The translations under genes and the position numbers were made by a program. From the NCBI RefSeq assembly GCF_011040385.1, contig NZ_JAAIKB010000001.1, positions 868,001 to 932,000 of the forward strand: a stretch of 64,000 bases of DNA, in the 5' to 3' direction. Below are positions 56,261 to 64,000 of the stretch, piece by piece; within the stretch, counting starts at the first letter, position 1; every line of letters starts with the position of its first letter. The stretch is from Falsiroseomonas algicola (GTDB lineage Bacteria > Pseudomonadota > Alphaproteobacteria > Acetobacterales > Acetobacteraceae). Under the pieces are notes generated by a model that saw only the letters and a program-made list of their open reading frames with translations, was not told the DNA's origin and ran no database searches.

Positions 56261-57862
56261 TCAGGCTTCCTCGCCCACGATCATCGCCTCCAGCGTCGCC
56301 AGCTTGTCGGCCTCCTCCGCCGGCTTGTCGGCGCGGATGCGGGCGATGCGCGGGAAGCGAAGCGCGACGCCGGATTTGTGCCGTCCGCTGCGCTGGGCGG
56401 CATCGAAGATCACCTCCAGCACCAGGCCCTTCTCCACCTCCCGCACCGGGCCGAAGCGGGCGGTGGTGTGGTTGCGGATCCAGCGGTCCAGCCAGAGCAG
56501 CTCCTGGTCGGTATAGCCGGAATAGGCCTTGCCGATCGGCACCAGCTCCTCGCCCCCCTGCCCGTCCGGCCGCCACAGGCCGAAGGTGTAGTCGGAATAG
56601 TAGCTGCTGCGCTTCCCGTGGCCCCGCTGCGCATACATCAGCACCGCATCCACGCCGAGCGGCGCCCGCTTCCACTTCCACCACAGCCCCTTGGTGCGGC
56701 CGGGGACATAGAGGCTGTCGGCCCGCTTGATCATCAGCCCCTCGATCGCCGCCGCCCGCGCGCCATCGCGGATGGCGCCCAGCTGCTCGACGGAGGCGAA
56801 GGCGATCTGGGCGGAGAGGTCCATCCGCGCCGGCTTCACCCGCGCGAACCAGGCCTCCAGCCGCGCGCGGCGTTCGTCGAAGGGCAGCGCGCGGAGGTCC
56901 TCCTCGCCGTCGAAGAGGATGTCGTAGAGCCTGACCCCCACGGGATGCGCGGCCTGCATCTTCGCGCTGACGACCTTGCGGTTCAGCCGCTGCTGGAGGT
57001 CCGCGAAGGGCGCCACCTCCCCGTCCCGGACCACCAGCAACTCGCCATCCAGCACGGCCCGGAAATCCATGGCGCTGATGATCTCGGGAAAGCCTGCGGA
57101 AATGTCCTCGGCGCCCCGCGACCACAGGCGCCGCCCGCCGCCGGTGGCGGAGAGCTGCACGCGGATGCCGTCCCACTTCCATTCCGCCCGATGCGCCGCG
57201 GGATCGAGCGCGGCGAGGTCCGGCTCCTCCAGCGGATGCGCCAGCATCAGCGGCCGGAAAACCGGCAGGTCCCGCGCATCCGGCTGCGGCCCGCGCTTCT
57301 CCAGCCAGGCGAAGAGGTCGAGATAGGGAACGGTGAGGCCGTGCCACACCTCCTCGATGGCGCCGACATCCTCGCCCGCCCATTCCGCCAGCGCGGTCTT
57401 GGCCAGGCGGGCGGAGATGCCGACCCGCAGCCCGCCCGTCACCAGCTTGATCAGCGCCAGCCGCCCATTGGCATCCAGCGTGTCGAGCCAGCCCGCGATC
57501 AGCGAGGGCAGCTCCGCCTTCGCCGTCGTCTCCAGCGCTTCCACCACCTCCGCGAGGGAGGGCGGCGGCGCGTTCACGCCGGCGCGCGGCACCCAGATCA
57601 GCGCAACCGTCTCCGCGAGGTCGCCGACATAGTCGTAGGAGAGGTCGAACAGCACGGGGTCACTGCGCGACGCCGCCAGCTCCCGCACCAGCGCCGGCTT
57701 GGCGGCGCTCAGCGACAACTCGCCCGTCAGCGCCGCCAGGCCGACGCCGCGGTCCGGGTCCGGCTGCGTCGCGAACCAGTGCCGCAGCAAGGCGAGCTTG
57801 GCGTTGCGCCCCGGGGTGAAGGCCAGCCGCTCCAGCAGCGCCGCGAAGGCCGGCAGGCTCAT
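56261..57862 (-). CDS. ATP-dependent DNA ligase, LigC/cisplatin-response type
   Basis: A 533-residue ligase joining DNA nicks with ATP. The adenylated lysine is K229 in AEWKWDGIRVQL (KWDGxR motif I). Later motifs include LDGELLVVRDG (III), EGLMIKRADSLYVPGRTKGLWWKWKR (IV-V) and the C-terminal OB fold. The N-terminal 200 residues are the helical domain of this class. It belongs to the repair group of ligase, associated MBL exonuclease and Lhr helicase. The start is the ATG at 57862; a longer frame has no support. Confidence 0.92.
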   Translation of the reverse strand: MSLPAFAALLERLAFTPGRNAKLALLRHWFATQPDPDRGVGLAALTGELSLSAAKPALVRELAASRSDPVLFDLSYDYVGDLAETVALIWVPRAGVNAPPPSLAEVVEALETTAKAELPSLIAGWLDTLDANGRLALIKLVTGGLRVGISARLAKTALAEWAGEDVGAIEEVWHGLTVPYLDLFAWLEKRGPQPDARDLPVFRPLMLAHPLEEPDLAALDPAAHRAEWKWDGIRVQLSATGGGRRLWSRGAEDISAGFPEIISAMDFRAVLDGELLVVRDGEVAPFADLQQRLNRKVVSAKMQAAHPVGVRLYDILFDGEEDLRALPFDERRARLEAWFARVKPARMDLSAQIAFASVEQLGAIRDGARAAAIEGLMIKRADSLYVPGRTKGLWWKWKRAPLGVDAVLMYAQRGHGKRSSYYSDYTFGLWRPDGQGGEELVPIGKAYSGYTDQELLWLDRWIRNHTTARFGPVREVEKGLVLEVIFDAAQRSGRHKSGVALRFPRIARIRADKPAEEADKLATLEAMIVGEEA

Positions 57863-57903
57863 GCCTTGCCGCTCCGATCGCGCTCTTGTAACAACACAGG
57901 CGC

Positions 57904-58677
57904 GTGAACAGCATCGCCGCCCTGTCCGAGACCACCACCGGCGCGGCCGCGGCGCCTGAATTCTCCATCTGCACCCTGGTGACGGACCACGACCAGTGGC
58001 GGGCGATGCAGGCCAGCTTCGTGGCCCATGGCTTCGGCGATGCGGAGTTTCTCCAGCTCGACAACAGCCGGTCGAACCGCTGGTGCGGCTATGCCGGCCT
58101 CGCCGCCATGATCCGCGAGGCACGCGGTCGCTTCGTCATCTGCTGCCACCAGGATGTGCGCCTGATCGGCGATGGCGCGGCGGTGCTGCGGGAGAGGCTG
58201 GCGGCGCTGGAGGCGCATGACCCGTCCTGGGCCATCGCCGGCAATGCGGGCGCCTCGCCCGAGGGGCAGTTGCTCATCCGTATCACGGACCCGCACGGCG
58301 CCGACCAGCGGCGCGGCCCCTTCCCGGGCCTGGTGCACAGCCTCGACGAGAACTTCCTTTTGCTGAAGGGCGGCACGGGAATCGTGCCCTCGCCCGACCT
58401 CTCGGGCTTCCACCTCTACGGCACCGATCTGTGTCTGGCCGCGCGGCAGGCCGGGCGCAGCGCCTGGGTGATCGACTTCCACCTGCATCATCTCAGCCCC
58501 GGCCGCGTCGATGGCGGTTTCCTCGACTGCCAGGAAGCCTTCGAGAAGGCTTGGGGGCGGCGCCTCGGCCGCGCCTCACGCATCCGCACCACCTGCACCA
58601 CGCTCACGCTCCGCGCCGGGCTCCGCGGCCATATCGCCGGCGCCTGGCGTCTGTTCCGGCGCCGCTGGCGCCTCTAG
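57904..58677 (+). CDS. Glycosyltransferase-like protein
   Basis: A 257-residue protein whose N-terminal part (FSICTLVTDHDQWRAMQASFVAHGFGDAEFLQLDNSRSNRW, and later RFVICCHQDVRLIGDGAAVL) has the GT2-like acceptor/nucleotide strand pattern; HQDV replaces the usual DxD. It probably adds a sugar to an envelope glycan, but the donor is unknown. The start is GTG at 57904, 41 bp from the divergent ligase. Its last 102 bp overlap the end of the exonuclease gene on the opposite strand. Confidence 0.7.
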   Translation: MNSIAALSETTTGAAAAPEFSICTLVTDHDQWRAMQASFVAHGFGDAEFLQLDNSRSNRWCGYAGLAAMIREARGRFVICCHQDVRLIGDGAAVLRERLAALEAHDPSWAIAGNAGASPEGQLLIRITDPHGADQRRGPFPGLVHSLDENFLLLKGGTGIVPSPDLSGFHLYGTDLCLAARQAGRSAWVIDFHLHHLSPGRVDGGFLDCQEAFEKAWGRRLGRASRIRTTCTTLTLRAGLRGHIAGAWRLFRRRWRL

Positions 58678-59700
58678 CGCCTCATCCTCCTCGCCGCGGC
58701 CGAGCAGGTGCAGCGCGCGGCCCTTCACGCCGCGCAGCCCCATCGCATACACCAGCGCATCGTCGCGCCCATGCGTCACCCAGACCTCCGGCGCCCGCAC
58801 CTCCTCCACCGTCTGCAGCAACTCCTCCCAGTCGGCGTGGTCGGAGACGATCAGCGGCAGCTCGACCCCCTTGGCCTTGGCGCGCTGCCGCACCCGCATC
58901 CAGCCGGAGGCCGCGCAGATCACCGGCTCCGCCAGGCGCCGCACCCAGGGCGTCGCCTCCGCCCCTGTGGGCGCCAGCACGATCTCGCCCGCCAGCAGCC
59001 CGCCGCCGCCGCGCTTGGCCGGCATCGGCACGGGCCGCAGATCGCCGAGGTCGAGCCCGAAGCGCCCATAGAGCTCGCACATCGCGAGCAACCCGCCATG
59101 CAGCCAGATCGGCCGGTCCCAGCCGGCCTGGCGCAGCAGCATGATCAGGCGTTGGCATTTGCCCAGCGCATAGACGCCGATGAGATGCGCGCGGTCCGGG
59201 AAGAGCCGCACGCTCTCCAGCAGCCGCCCGACCTCCGCCGAGGCCGGCGGATGATGGAAGACCGGCAGCGCGAAGGTCGCCTCCGTGACGAAGACGTCGC
59301 ATTCCACCGGCTCGAACAGCGTGCAGGTGGGATCGAGCCGCCGCTTGTAGTCGCCGGAGATGACGATCCGGCTGCCCTGCCAGTCCAGCACCACCTGCGC
59401 GGAGCCCAGCACATGCCCCGCCGGCACCAGCCGGATGGAGACGCCGTTGCGCACCACGCCCTCCCCGTAGCGCAGCTCCTGCTGCGTCACGCCCGCCCGC
59501 CCCTCGCCCATGCGCTGGGTCATGATGGCCAGCGTCTCCGGCGTGGCCAGCACCGCGCCATGGTCGGGCCGGGCATGGTCGGAATGGCCATGGGTGATCA
59601 CGGCATGCGGCACCGCCCGAACGGGATCGATGAAGAAGTCGCCGGGTTCGCACCACAGCCCCTGGGGCGTGACGCGCATCCACTGTGAAGGGTGCGGCAT
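58576..59700 (-). CDS. Ligase-associated MBL-fold DNA exonuclease
   Basis: A 374-residue metallo-beta-lactamase/CPSF-like nuclease. The metal site is VITHGHSDHARPDHGAVLATPE, with GHVLGSAQVVLDWQGSRIVISGDYKRR as the further His/Asp ligands; WVTHGRDDALVYAMGLRG closes the domain. It belongs to the exonuclease set encoded with LigC and Lhr. The last about 35 residues are a low-complexity extension (EAPAAPEQTPGAGDMAAEPG) overlapping the glycosyltransferase gene, and may not be conserved. The start at 59700 lacks an evident Shine-Dalgarno. Confidence 0.88.
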   Translation of the reverse strand: MPHPSQWMRVTPQGLWCEPGDFFIDPVRAVPHAVITHGHSDHARPDHGAVLATPETLAIMTQRMGEGRAGVTQQELRYGEGVVRNGVSIRLVPAGHVLGSAQVVLDWQGSRIVISGDYKRRLDPTCTLFEPVECDVFVTEATFALPVFHHPPASAEVGRLLESVRLFPDRAHLIGVYALGKCQRLIMLLRQAGWDRPIWLHGGLLAMCELYGRFGLDLGDLRPVPMPAKRGGGGLLAGEIVLAPTGAEATPWVRRLAEPVICAASGWMRVRQRAKAKGVELPLIVSDHADWEELLQTVEEVRAPEVWVTHGRDDALVYAMGLRGVKGRALHLLGRGEEDEALEAPAAPEQTPGAGDMAAEPGAERERGAGGADA

Positions 59701-59919
59701 GGCAGGGCAGATCAGGACGCTGGCGCCAGGGTCAAGGGCGCGCCGGCCGCGACCCGCTCGTCAAGGGAAGACGACGCCCCCGGTCGATCACAACCTTGTC
59801 TGTTTTCCCTCACGATCGCACGATTATAGGTTGCGTCTGCCACAACCCTGAGACGCAGCACTCTTCCCTCCCTCCCTCCCTGTCCTGGCGTGGCGCCGGG
59901 CGATCCTCCGGAAGGTTTC

Positions 59920-60450
59920 ATGCAGCCCATCGACATCGAAGCAACCGTCAAGCCCGCCGAGGACACCCTGGCCGCCGCGCGCAGCGCCGGGAAGCGGCAG
60001 CGGCGCGGGGCCGGCAAGCCCGGCCTGGGCACCATCCAGCGCTGGTTCGCCGTTCGCGACGCGGCCGGCCAGCCGATCGCCACCCTGTCGGTGAAAGGCG
60101 CGCTCGGCGTCGCTGAACTCGGCAACCTCTGGGTCGCGGAACCTGCCCGCGGCAAGGGCATCGCGCGGCGCCTGGTCGAGGCCGCGGAGGCCGAGGCCCG
60201 CGGCGCACGGATGGCCCGGCTCCTGGTGCGGGCCTATGAGTTCGAAAGCCCTGACTTCTTCCGGCACCTCGGCTACCGGCCGCTCGCGGCGCTTCGTCCC
60301 GCCGAGGATGCCGCGGGCATCTGCTGGCTGGCCAAGCCGCTGAGTGACAGCGCGGCGGCGCAGGAAGCCCCGCCAGAACCGCCCGCGAAGGCCGCCCCTG
60401 CGAAGGCGAAGACGCCCGGCAAGTTCGCGAGGACCCGCCGCCGGCGCTGA
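59920..60450 (+). CDS. GNAT-family N-acetyltransferase
   Basis: A 176-residue protein with a central GNAT fold: AELGNLWVAEPARGKGIARRLVEAAEAEARGARMARLLVRAYEFESPDFFRHLGYRPL, including the acetyl-CoA pyrophosphate loop (RGKGIA). The Lys/Ala/Pro-rich tail (about 150-176) is likely disordered. GGAAGG lies just before the ATG at 59920; a longer reading is unsupported. It is divergent from the exonuclease gene and not obviously linked in function. Confidence 0.88.
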   Translation: MQPIDIEATVKPAEDTLAAARSAGKRQRRGAGKPGLGTIQRWFAVRDAAGQPIATLSVKGALGVAELGNLWVAEPARGKGIARRLVEAAEAEARGARMARLLVRAYEFESPDFFRHLGYRPLAALRPAEDAAGICWLAKPLSDSAAAQEAPPEPPAKAAPAKAKTPGKFARTRRRR

Positions 60451-60640
60451 GCGGCCAGGCGGAGCCTTCGGTCCCGGTCCCATGGCCATGGCCGATCGGA
60501 TCGGCCATGGTTGCGTCGCCGCGCCGCTCGCCGGGGCTGTCGCCCGCGGGCCGTTGTCACCGCCGCATCGTCGTGGCACGCGACTCCGAAAGCCCATCGC
60601 CTGGCGCGCATCGCGGCTGACACGGGAGCACCACGCCGCG

Positions 60641-62833
60641 ATGCGGATCGCCGCCTTCACCATGGTCTACAACGAGCCGTTCTTCCTCCGGCTCTGGGCC
60701 GCCCATTACGGGCGCGAAGTCGGCGCGGAGAACCTCTACTGCCTGGACCATGGATCGACCGACGGCAGCACGGCCGGCGTGGTGGCGAACACCATCCGCC
60801 TGCCGCGGGGCGAGTTCGCGGAGGTGCCGCGCGCCCGCTGCGTCAGCCATTTCCAGGCCTCGCTGCTGGCCTACTACGATGCGGTGATCTTCAGCGATGC
60901 GGACGAATTGCTGGTCGCCGATCCCGCGCGCCACCCGGGCCTCGCCTCCCTCATCGCGGCATCGCGGCAGCCGACGCTGCGCGCCATCGGCTGCGACATC
61001 GTCCAGGTGACGGGCACGGAGGGCCCCCTTGACCCGACCAGGCCCGTGCTGGCGCAGCGCGGCTTCGCGCGCTTCAACCCGCGCTACTGCAAGCCGCTGA
61101 TCTCCCGCGTCCCCCTGGACTGGCGGCCCGGCTTCCACCATTGCCCGCAGCCCGCGGCGATCGACCCCGACCTCTACCTGCTGCACCTCAAATACGCCGA
61201 TGTCGCGCTGTTCGAGGCGACGCAGGCGAAGCGCCAATCCGTGACCTGGGCGGAGGAAGCCGTGGCAAGCCGCCATGGCGGGCACTGGCGTGTCGCCCCC
61301 CGCGGCATCGTCGCCCGCGCCTTCCCCGCGACCGTCGCCGCCGATGCGCCGCTGCTGGGGGAGGATGCCTTCCGTGCGCTGGTCGCCGATCGCGATGCCG
61401 CGCGGGACCCGGCCCGCCTGGCGGCACCCTTCCGCATCCCGCCCCGCTTCACTGCCACCATCCCCGGTGCTGGCCCTGGCTTGGCCGTGGTCGCGGCCAC
61501 GCCGGCAGCGCCGGGCGAAGCAGAGGGCCAGACGGCGCTTGCCGCACCAGCGCCGGCGGACCAGCCCGAGCGCAACCGCGCCCTGCTGCGCGGCTTCCTC
61601 GCCCGCCGCATCGCCTTCGACGCCGAACCGGTGATCGAACGTCATGCGGAGGCCATCGTGCTGCCCGCCCTCCGGGCCAATGCCCTGGCCGATCCGGCCC
61701 TGGCAGCCGAATACGGCCTGGAGGTTGCGACCCGCATCGTGGATGGCGGCGCCTATACCGCCGAGGGGGCCATCATCCCGGAGGGATTGCACCGCGCCGG
61801 CGGCCGCGTGCACATGCCGCGCCCGGACCTCGAGCGCGGGCTGATGGATCAGGGCGCCGCCCGGCGCGCCCCCTTCCGACGATCCGGCCGCTGGATCCTG
61901 GGCGGCAGCCTGCATCACCATTTCGGGCACTTCATGATGGAGAGCCTGGGTCGGCTCTGGGCCATGGAAAGCCTGGACGGTTGGGCCGAGGGTATCGTCT
62001 GGACGCTCGCCGCCCCGCGCGCGGAAGGCAATGCGCGCTTCGCGGCGACGCTCCTGCAGCTGCCCTTCGTCAGGGACACGCTTCGCCTGCTGGGCCTCGG
62101 CGCGCTCCGGCACGAGGTCGTGCTTCGCCCCACGGCGTTCGAGCATCTGGCCGTGCCCTCCGTGCTGATGCTCAACGGGCCGCCCGACGTCGCGGCCGGC
62201 CATCCCGCCTTCCGCCGCTTCATCCGCCGCCTGGGTGAAGCGCCGGGCGGGCCGCAGGCTGGATCGCTGCCGGGTCTCTACGTCTCCCGCGCCGGGCTGG
62301 TCGCGCCCGCCCGCTTCGCCGGGGAGGAACTGCTGGAACAGGCCTTTGCCCGGGCCGGCTGGCAGGTGATGCGGCCGGAGGCGATGTCGGTGCCCGACCA
62401 GATCGCGCTCTACCGCGCGGCCAGGCGGCTGGTCTTCGCCGAGGGCTCCGCCCTGCACCTCTACGCCTATGTCGCCCGGCCGGAGCAGCGCGTCGGCATC
62501 CTGCTGCGACGCCTGCCGGCCAAGGCGAAATTCGCCGAGCAGCTGCGTGGCTTCGGGGTGACGGAGGTGCATGTCGCCGATGCCATCGCCGGCATCGGCC
62601 TTCCGGACGACGCGACGATCGTCAGGGGCCGCGGCGCCGGTGCCCGGCACGGCGCGACCGTGCTGGACTACCGCGTGCTCGGTGACTGGCTGGTGGAGCG
62701 GGGCTTCCTCTCCGCCGCCGAGCGGTCGGACGCCTGGGCGGCGCTGGATGCGCTGCCCCTGCCGGCCGAGGCGCCGGACGGCGTGGCGACCGGCCCCTTC
62801 ATGGTCCCCCGCCAGCTTCCCATGCCCCGTTGA
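60641..62833 (+). CDS. Two-domain glycosyltransferase, GT2-like fused to GT61-like
   Basis: A 730-residue soluble protein. The N-terminal half (about 1-300) begins MRIAAFTMVYNEPFFLRLWAAHYG and has DHGSTDGST and IFSDADELLVAD (DxD-type), a GT2-like domain with SDADE as nucleotide-sugar site. The C-terminal half (about 370-700) is GT61/DUF563-like: LHHHFGHFMMESLGRLWAM, GLYVSRAGL and the acceptor-site segment YRAARRLVFAEGSALHLYAYV. The two domains may act in sequence on an envelope polysaccharide. GGGAG lies about 13 bp before the ATG at 60641. Confidence 0.82.
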   Translation: MRIAAFTMVYNEPFFLRLWAAHYGREVGAENLYCLDHGSTDGSTAGVVANTIRLPRGEFAEVPRARCVSHFQASLLAYYDAVIFSDADELLVADPARHPGLASLIAASRQPTLRAIGCDIVQVTGTEGPLDPTRPVLAQRGFARFNPRYCKPLISRVPLDWRPGFHHCPQPAAIDPDLYLLHLKYADVALFEATQAKRQSVTWAEEAVASRHGGHWRVAPRGIVARAFPATVAADAPLLGEDAFRALVADRDAARDPARLAAPFRIPPRFTATIPGAGPGLAVVAATPAAPGEAEGQTALAAPAPADQPERNRALLRGFLARRIAFDAEPVIERHAEAIVLPALRANALADPALAAEYGLEVATRIVDGGAYTAEGAIIPEGLHRAGGRVHMPRPDLERGLMDQGAARRAPFRRSGRWILGGSLHHHFGHFMMESLGRLWAMESLDGWAEGIVWTLAAPRAEGNARFAATLLQLPFVRDTLRLLGLGALRHEVVLRPTAFEHLAVPSVLMLNGPPDVAAGHPAFRRFIRRLGEAPGGPQAGSLPGLYVSRAGLVAPARFAGEELLEQAFARAGWQVMRPEAMSVPDQIALYRAARRLVFAEGSALHLYAYVARPEQRVGILLRRLPAKAKFAEQLRGFGVTEVHVADAIAGIGLPDDATIVRGRGAGARHGATVLDYRVLGDWLVERGFLSAAERSDAWAALDALPLPAEAPDGVATGPFMVPRQLPMPR

Positions 62834-62879
62834 GCGTGGCCCCTTCCCGAAAGGCGCATCCGCGCCATAATGGGGAGGA

Positions 62880-64000
62880 ATGCGAACATTACCGGAACCA
62901 TTTGCCGCCTGGTTCGCCGGCCGCGGCTGGGCGCCGCGCGCGCACCAGCTGGCGCTGCTGGAAGCCGCGCGGCGGGGGGAGAGCGCGCTGCTGGTGGCGC
63001 CGACCGGCGGCGGCAAGACGCTGGCGGGCTTCCTGCCGAGCCTGATCGACCTTCACGAGGCGCCCCGGGACGGGCTGCACACCCTCTACATCTCCCCCCT
63101 CAAGGCGCTGGCGGTCGATATCGCCCGGAACCTGACGGCCCCGGTGGAGGAGATGGGCCTGCCCATCCGGATCGAGACCCGCACCGGCGACACGCCGCAG
63201 AACCGCCGCGCGCGGCAGCGGGAGAACCCCCCCAACTTCCTGCTCACCACGCCGGAAAGCCTGGCCCTGCTGCTGACCCTGCCCGATGCCGGCAGCTTCT
63301 TCGGCGGGCTGGCCGCGGTGGTGGTGGATGAGATCCATGCCATCGCCGGCACCAAGCGGGGCGACCAGCTGGCGCTCGGCCTGGCGCGGCTCGGCACGCT
63401 GGCGCCCGGCGCGCGGCGCGTCGGGCTCTCCGCCACCGTCGCCCACCCGGACCCGCTGCGCCGCTACCTCTCGCCCACTGGCGGCGTGCAGGACGTGGCG
63501 CTGGTGGTGGGCGAGGGTGGCGCGGAGCCGCGGCTCGACATCCTGCTGCCCGATGGGCGACTGCCCTGGGGCGGGCATATGGGCCTCGCCTCGATGCCGG
63601 AGGTCTATCGCCGCATCCGGGAAGCCGGCGTCACCATCGTCTTCGTCAACACCCGCGCCCAGTCGGAGCTTTGCTTCCAGGCGCTGTGGAAGATGAACGA
63701 CGACAATCTGCCGATCGGCCTGCATCACGGGTCGCTGACGGTGGAGCAGCGCCGCAAGGTGGAGGCCGCGATGGCCGCCGGGCGGCTGCGCGCGGTGGTG
63801 GCGACGGCCTCGCTGGACCTCGGCATCGACTGGGGCGCGGTGGACCAGGTGGTGCAGGTGGGCGCGCCCAAGGGTGTCGCGCGCCTGCTGCAGCGCATCG
63901 GCCGCGCCAACCATCGGATGGATGAGGCGAGCGAGGCGGTGCTGGTCCCCGCCAACCGCTTCGAGGTCATCGAATGCACCGCCGCCCGCCAGGCCATCGC
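62880..64000 (+). CDS. Ligase-associated Lhr-type DEXH-box helicase, 5' part
   Basis: The first about 373 residues of a superfamily 2 helicase, cut off at the window end. It opens MRTLPEPFAAWFAGRGWAPRAHQLALLEAARRGE. Walker A is LLVAPTGGGKTLAGFLPS (K46), then SPLKALAVDIARNL (Ia), LLTTPESLALLL, VVVDEIHAIAGTKRGDQL (DEIH), VGLSATVAHPD (III) and FVNTRAQSELCFQALW with VVATASLDLGIDWGAVDQVVQVGAPKGVARLLQRIGRANHR (V-VI). It is the helicase of the LigC repair group. GGGGAGGA lies directly against the ATG, so the start spacing is short. Confidence 0.92.
   Translation, partial: MRTLPEPFAAWFAGRGWAPRAHQLALLEAARRGESALLVAPTGGGKTLAGFLPSLIDLHEAPRDGLHTLYISPLKALAVDIARNLTAPVEEMGLPIRIETRTGDTPQNRRARQRENPPNFLLTTPESLALLLTLPDAGSFFGGLAAVVVDEIHAIAGTKRGDQLALGLARLGTLAPGARRVGLSATVAHPDPLRRYLSPTGGVQDVALVVGEGGAEPRLDILLPDGRLPWGGHMGLASMPEVYRRIREAGVTIVFVNTRAQSELCFQALWKMNDDNLPIGLHHGSLTVEQRRKVEAAMAAGRLRAVVATASLDLGIDWGAVDQVVQVGAPKGVARLLQRIGRANHRMDEASEAVLVPANRFEVIECTAARQAI

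Noticed and set aside
59861-59885. CCCTCCCTCCCTCCC tract as a possible CRISPR-like or G-quadruplex element
   Set aside because: It is a short C-tract without repeat-spacer structure; a quadruplex on the opposite strand is possible but unsupported.

Overview
The window is a 64 kb, very GC-rich stretch of an alphaproteobacterial chromosome. The best guess is Rhodospirillales/Acetobacteraceae, Roseomonas-like. The guess rests on gene content (rpmG facing pleD, a divergent oxyR/ahpC-ahpD locus, a TRAP transporter, hydantoinase genes, cytosolic c-di-GMP enzymes, an LigC-type ligase with its exonuclease and Lhr helicase) and on strong G/C bias at third codon positions. It is inference, not a database match. 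Genes are dense and mostly metabolic. No rRNA, phage, insertion sequence with a transposase, or CRISPR array was seen, and only one tRNA (Val, GAC).

Layout. 1-5 kb: the 3' end of an unknown gene, ribosomal protein L33, a PleD-type diguanylate cyclase, a phospholipid methyltransferase-like protein, a GST/VOC pair and a second methyltransferase. 5.5-10.4 kb: a class V aminotransferase divergent from a large FAD/Fe-S oxidase, followed by a DUF924 gene and two tandem hairpins. 10.4-18 kb: a soluble chemoreceptor, a membrane protein, OxyR divergent from AhpC-AhpD, an EAL protein, an M23 peptidase and an immunity-like protein. 18-21 kb: a DctPQM TRAP operon and tRNA-Val. 21-28.8 kb: a GGDEF protein, N-formylglutamate amidohydrolase, a probable small RNA on the minus strand, an MGMT-like protein, an acyl-CoA dehydrogenase, small envelope proteins, a LysE exporter and a D-aminoacylase. 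28.8-31 kb: accessory patch with a ParDE-like pair, a 161-bp palindrome and a toxin-tail-like ORF followed by an unknown gene. 31-34 kb: an ABC-type binding protein and a two-subunit Rieske oxygenase. 35-42.2 kb: hyuB/hyuA/hyuC-like genes, an SDR and a D-2-hydroxyacid dehydrogenase. 42-50.5 kb: a flavin reductase, an iron-type ABC permease, a GH3 enzyme, an MBL hydrolase, bacterioferritin with its ferredoxin (bfd, 58 codons), a ferric-iron binding protein and a LysR regulator. 50.6-53.3 kb: an SDR gene, a GH16 glucanase and a decayed second copy of the SDR. 53-64 kb: an acetyltransferase, a DUF4139 protein and a DNA-repair group (ligase, exonuclease, helicase) with glycosyltransferase genes placed between its members.

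How genes work together. OxyR, AhpC and AhpD form a peroxide-defence unit with a candidate operator. HyuA, HyuB and HyuC can take a hydantoin-like ring to a free amino acid. DctP, DctQ and DctM are a complete importer. Bfr and Bfd store and release iron, next to two parts of a ferric ABC importer whose ATPase is not in the window. The ligase, exonuclease and helicase belong to a conserved repair set.

The non-coding signals that stand out are: a 65-bp repeat with regularly spaced A-tracts present in two convergent gene gaps 38 kb apart (18053 and 56181); a minus-strand sRNA candidate (23030-23119) with promoter, anti-Shine-Dalgarno loop and intrinsic terminator whose two stems overlap; and the 161-bp palindrome at 29554.
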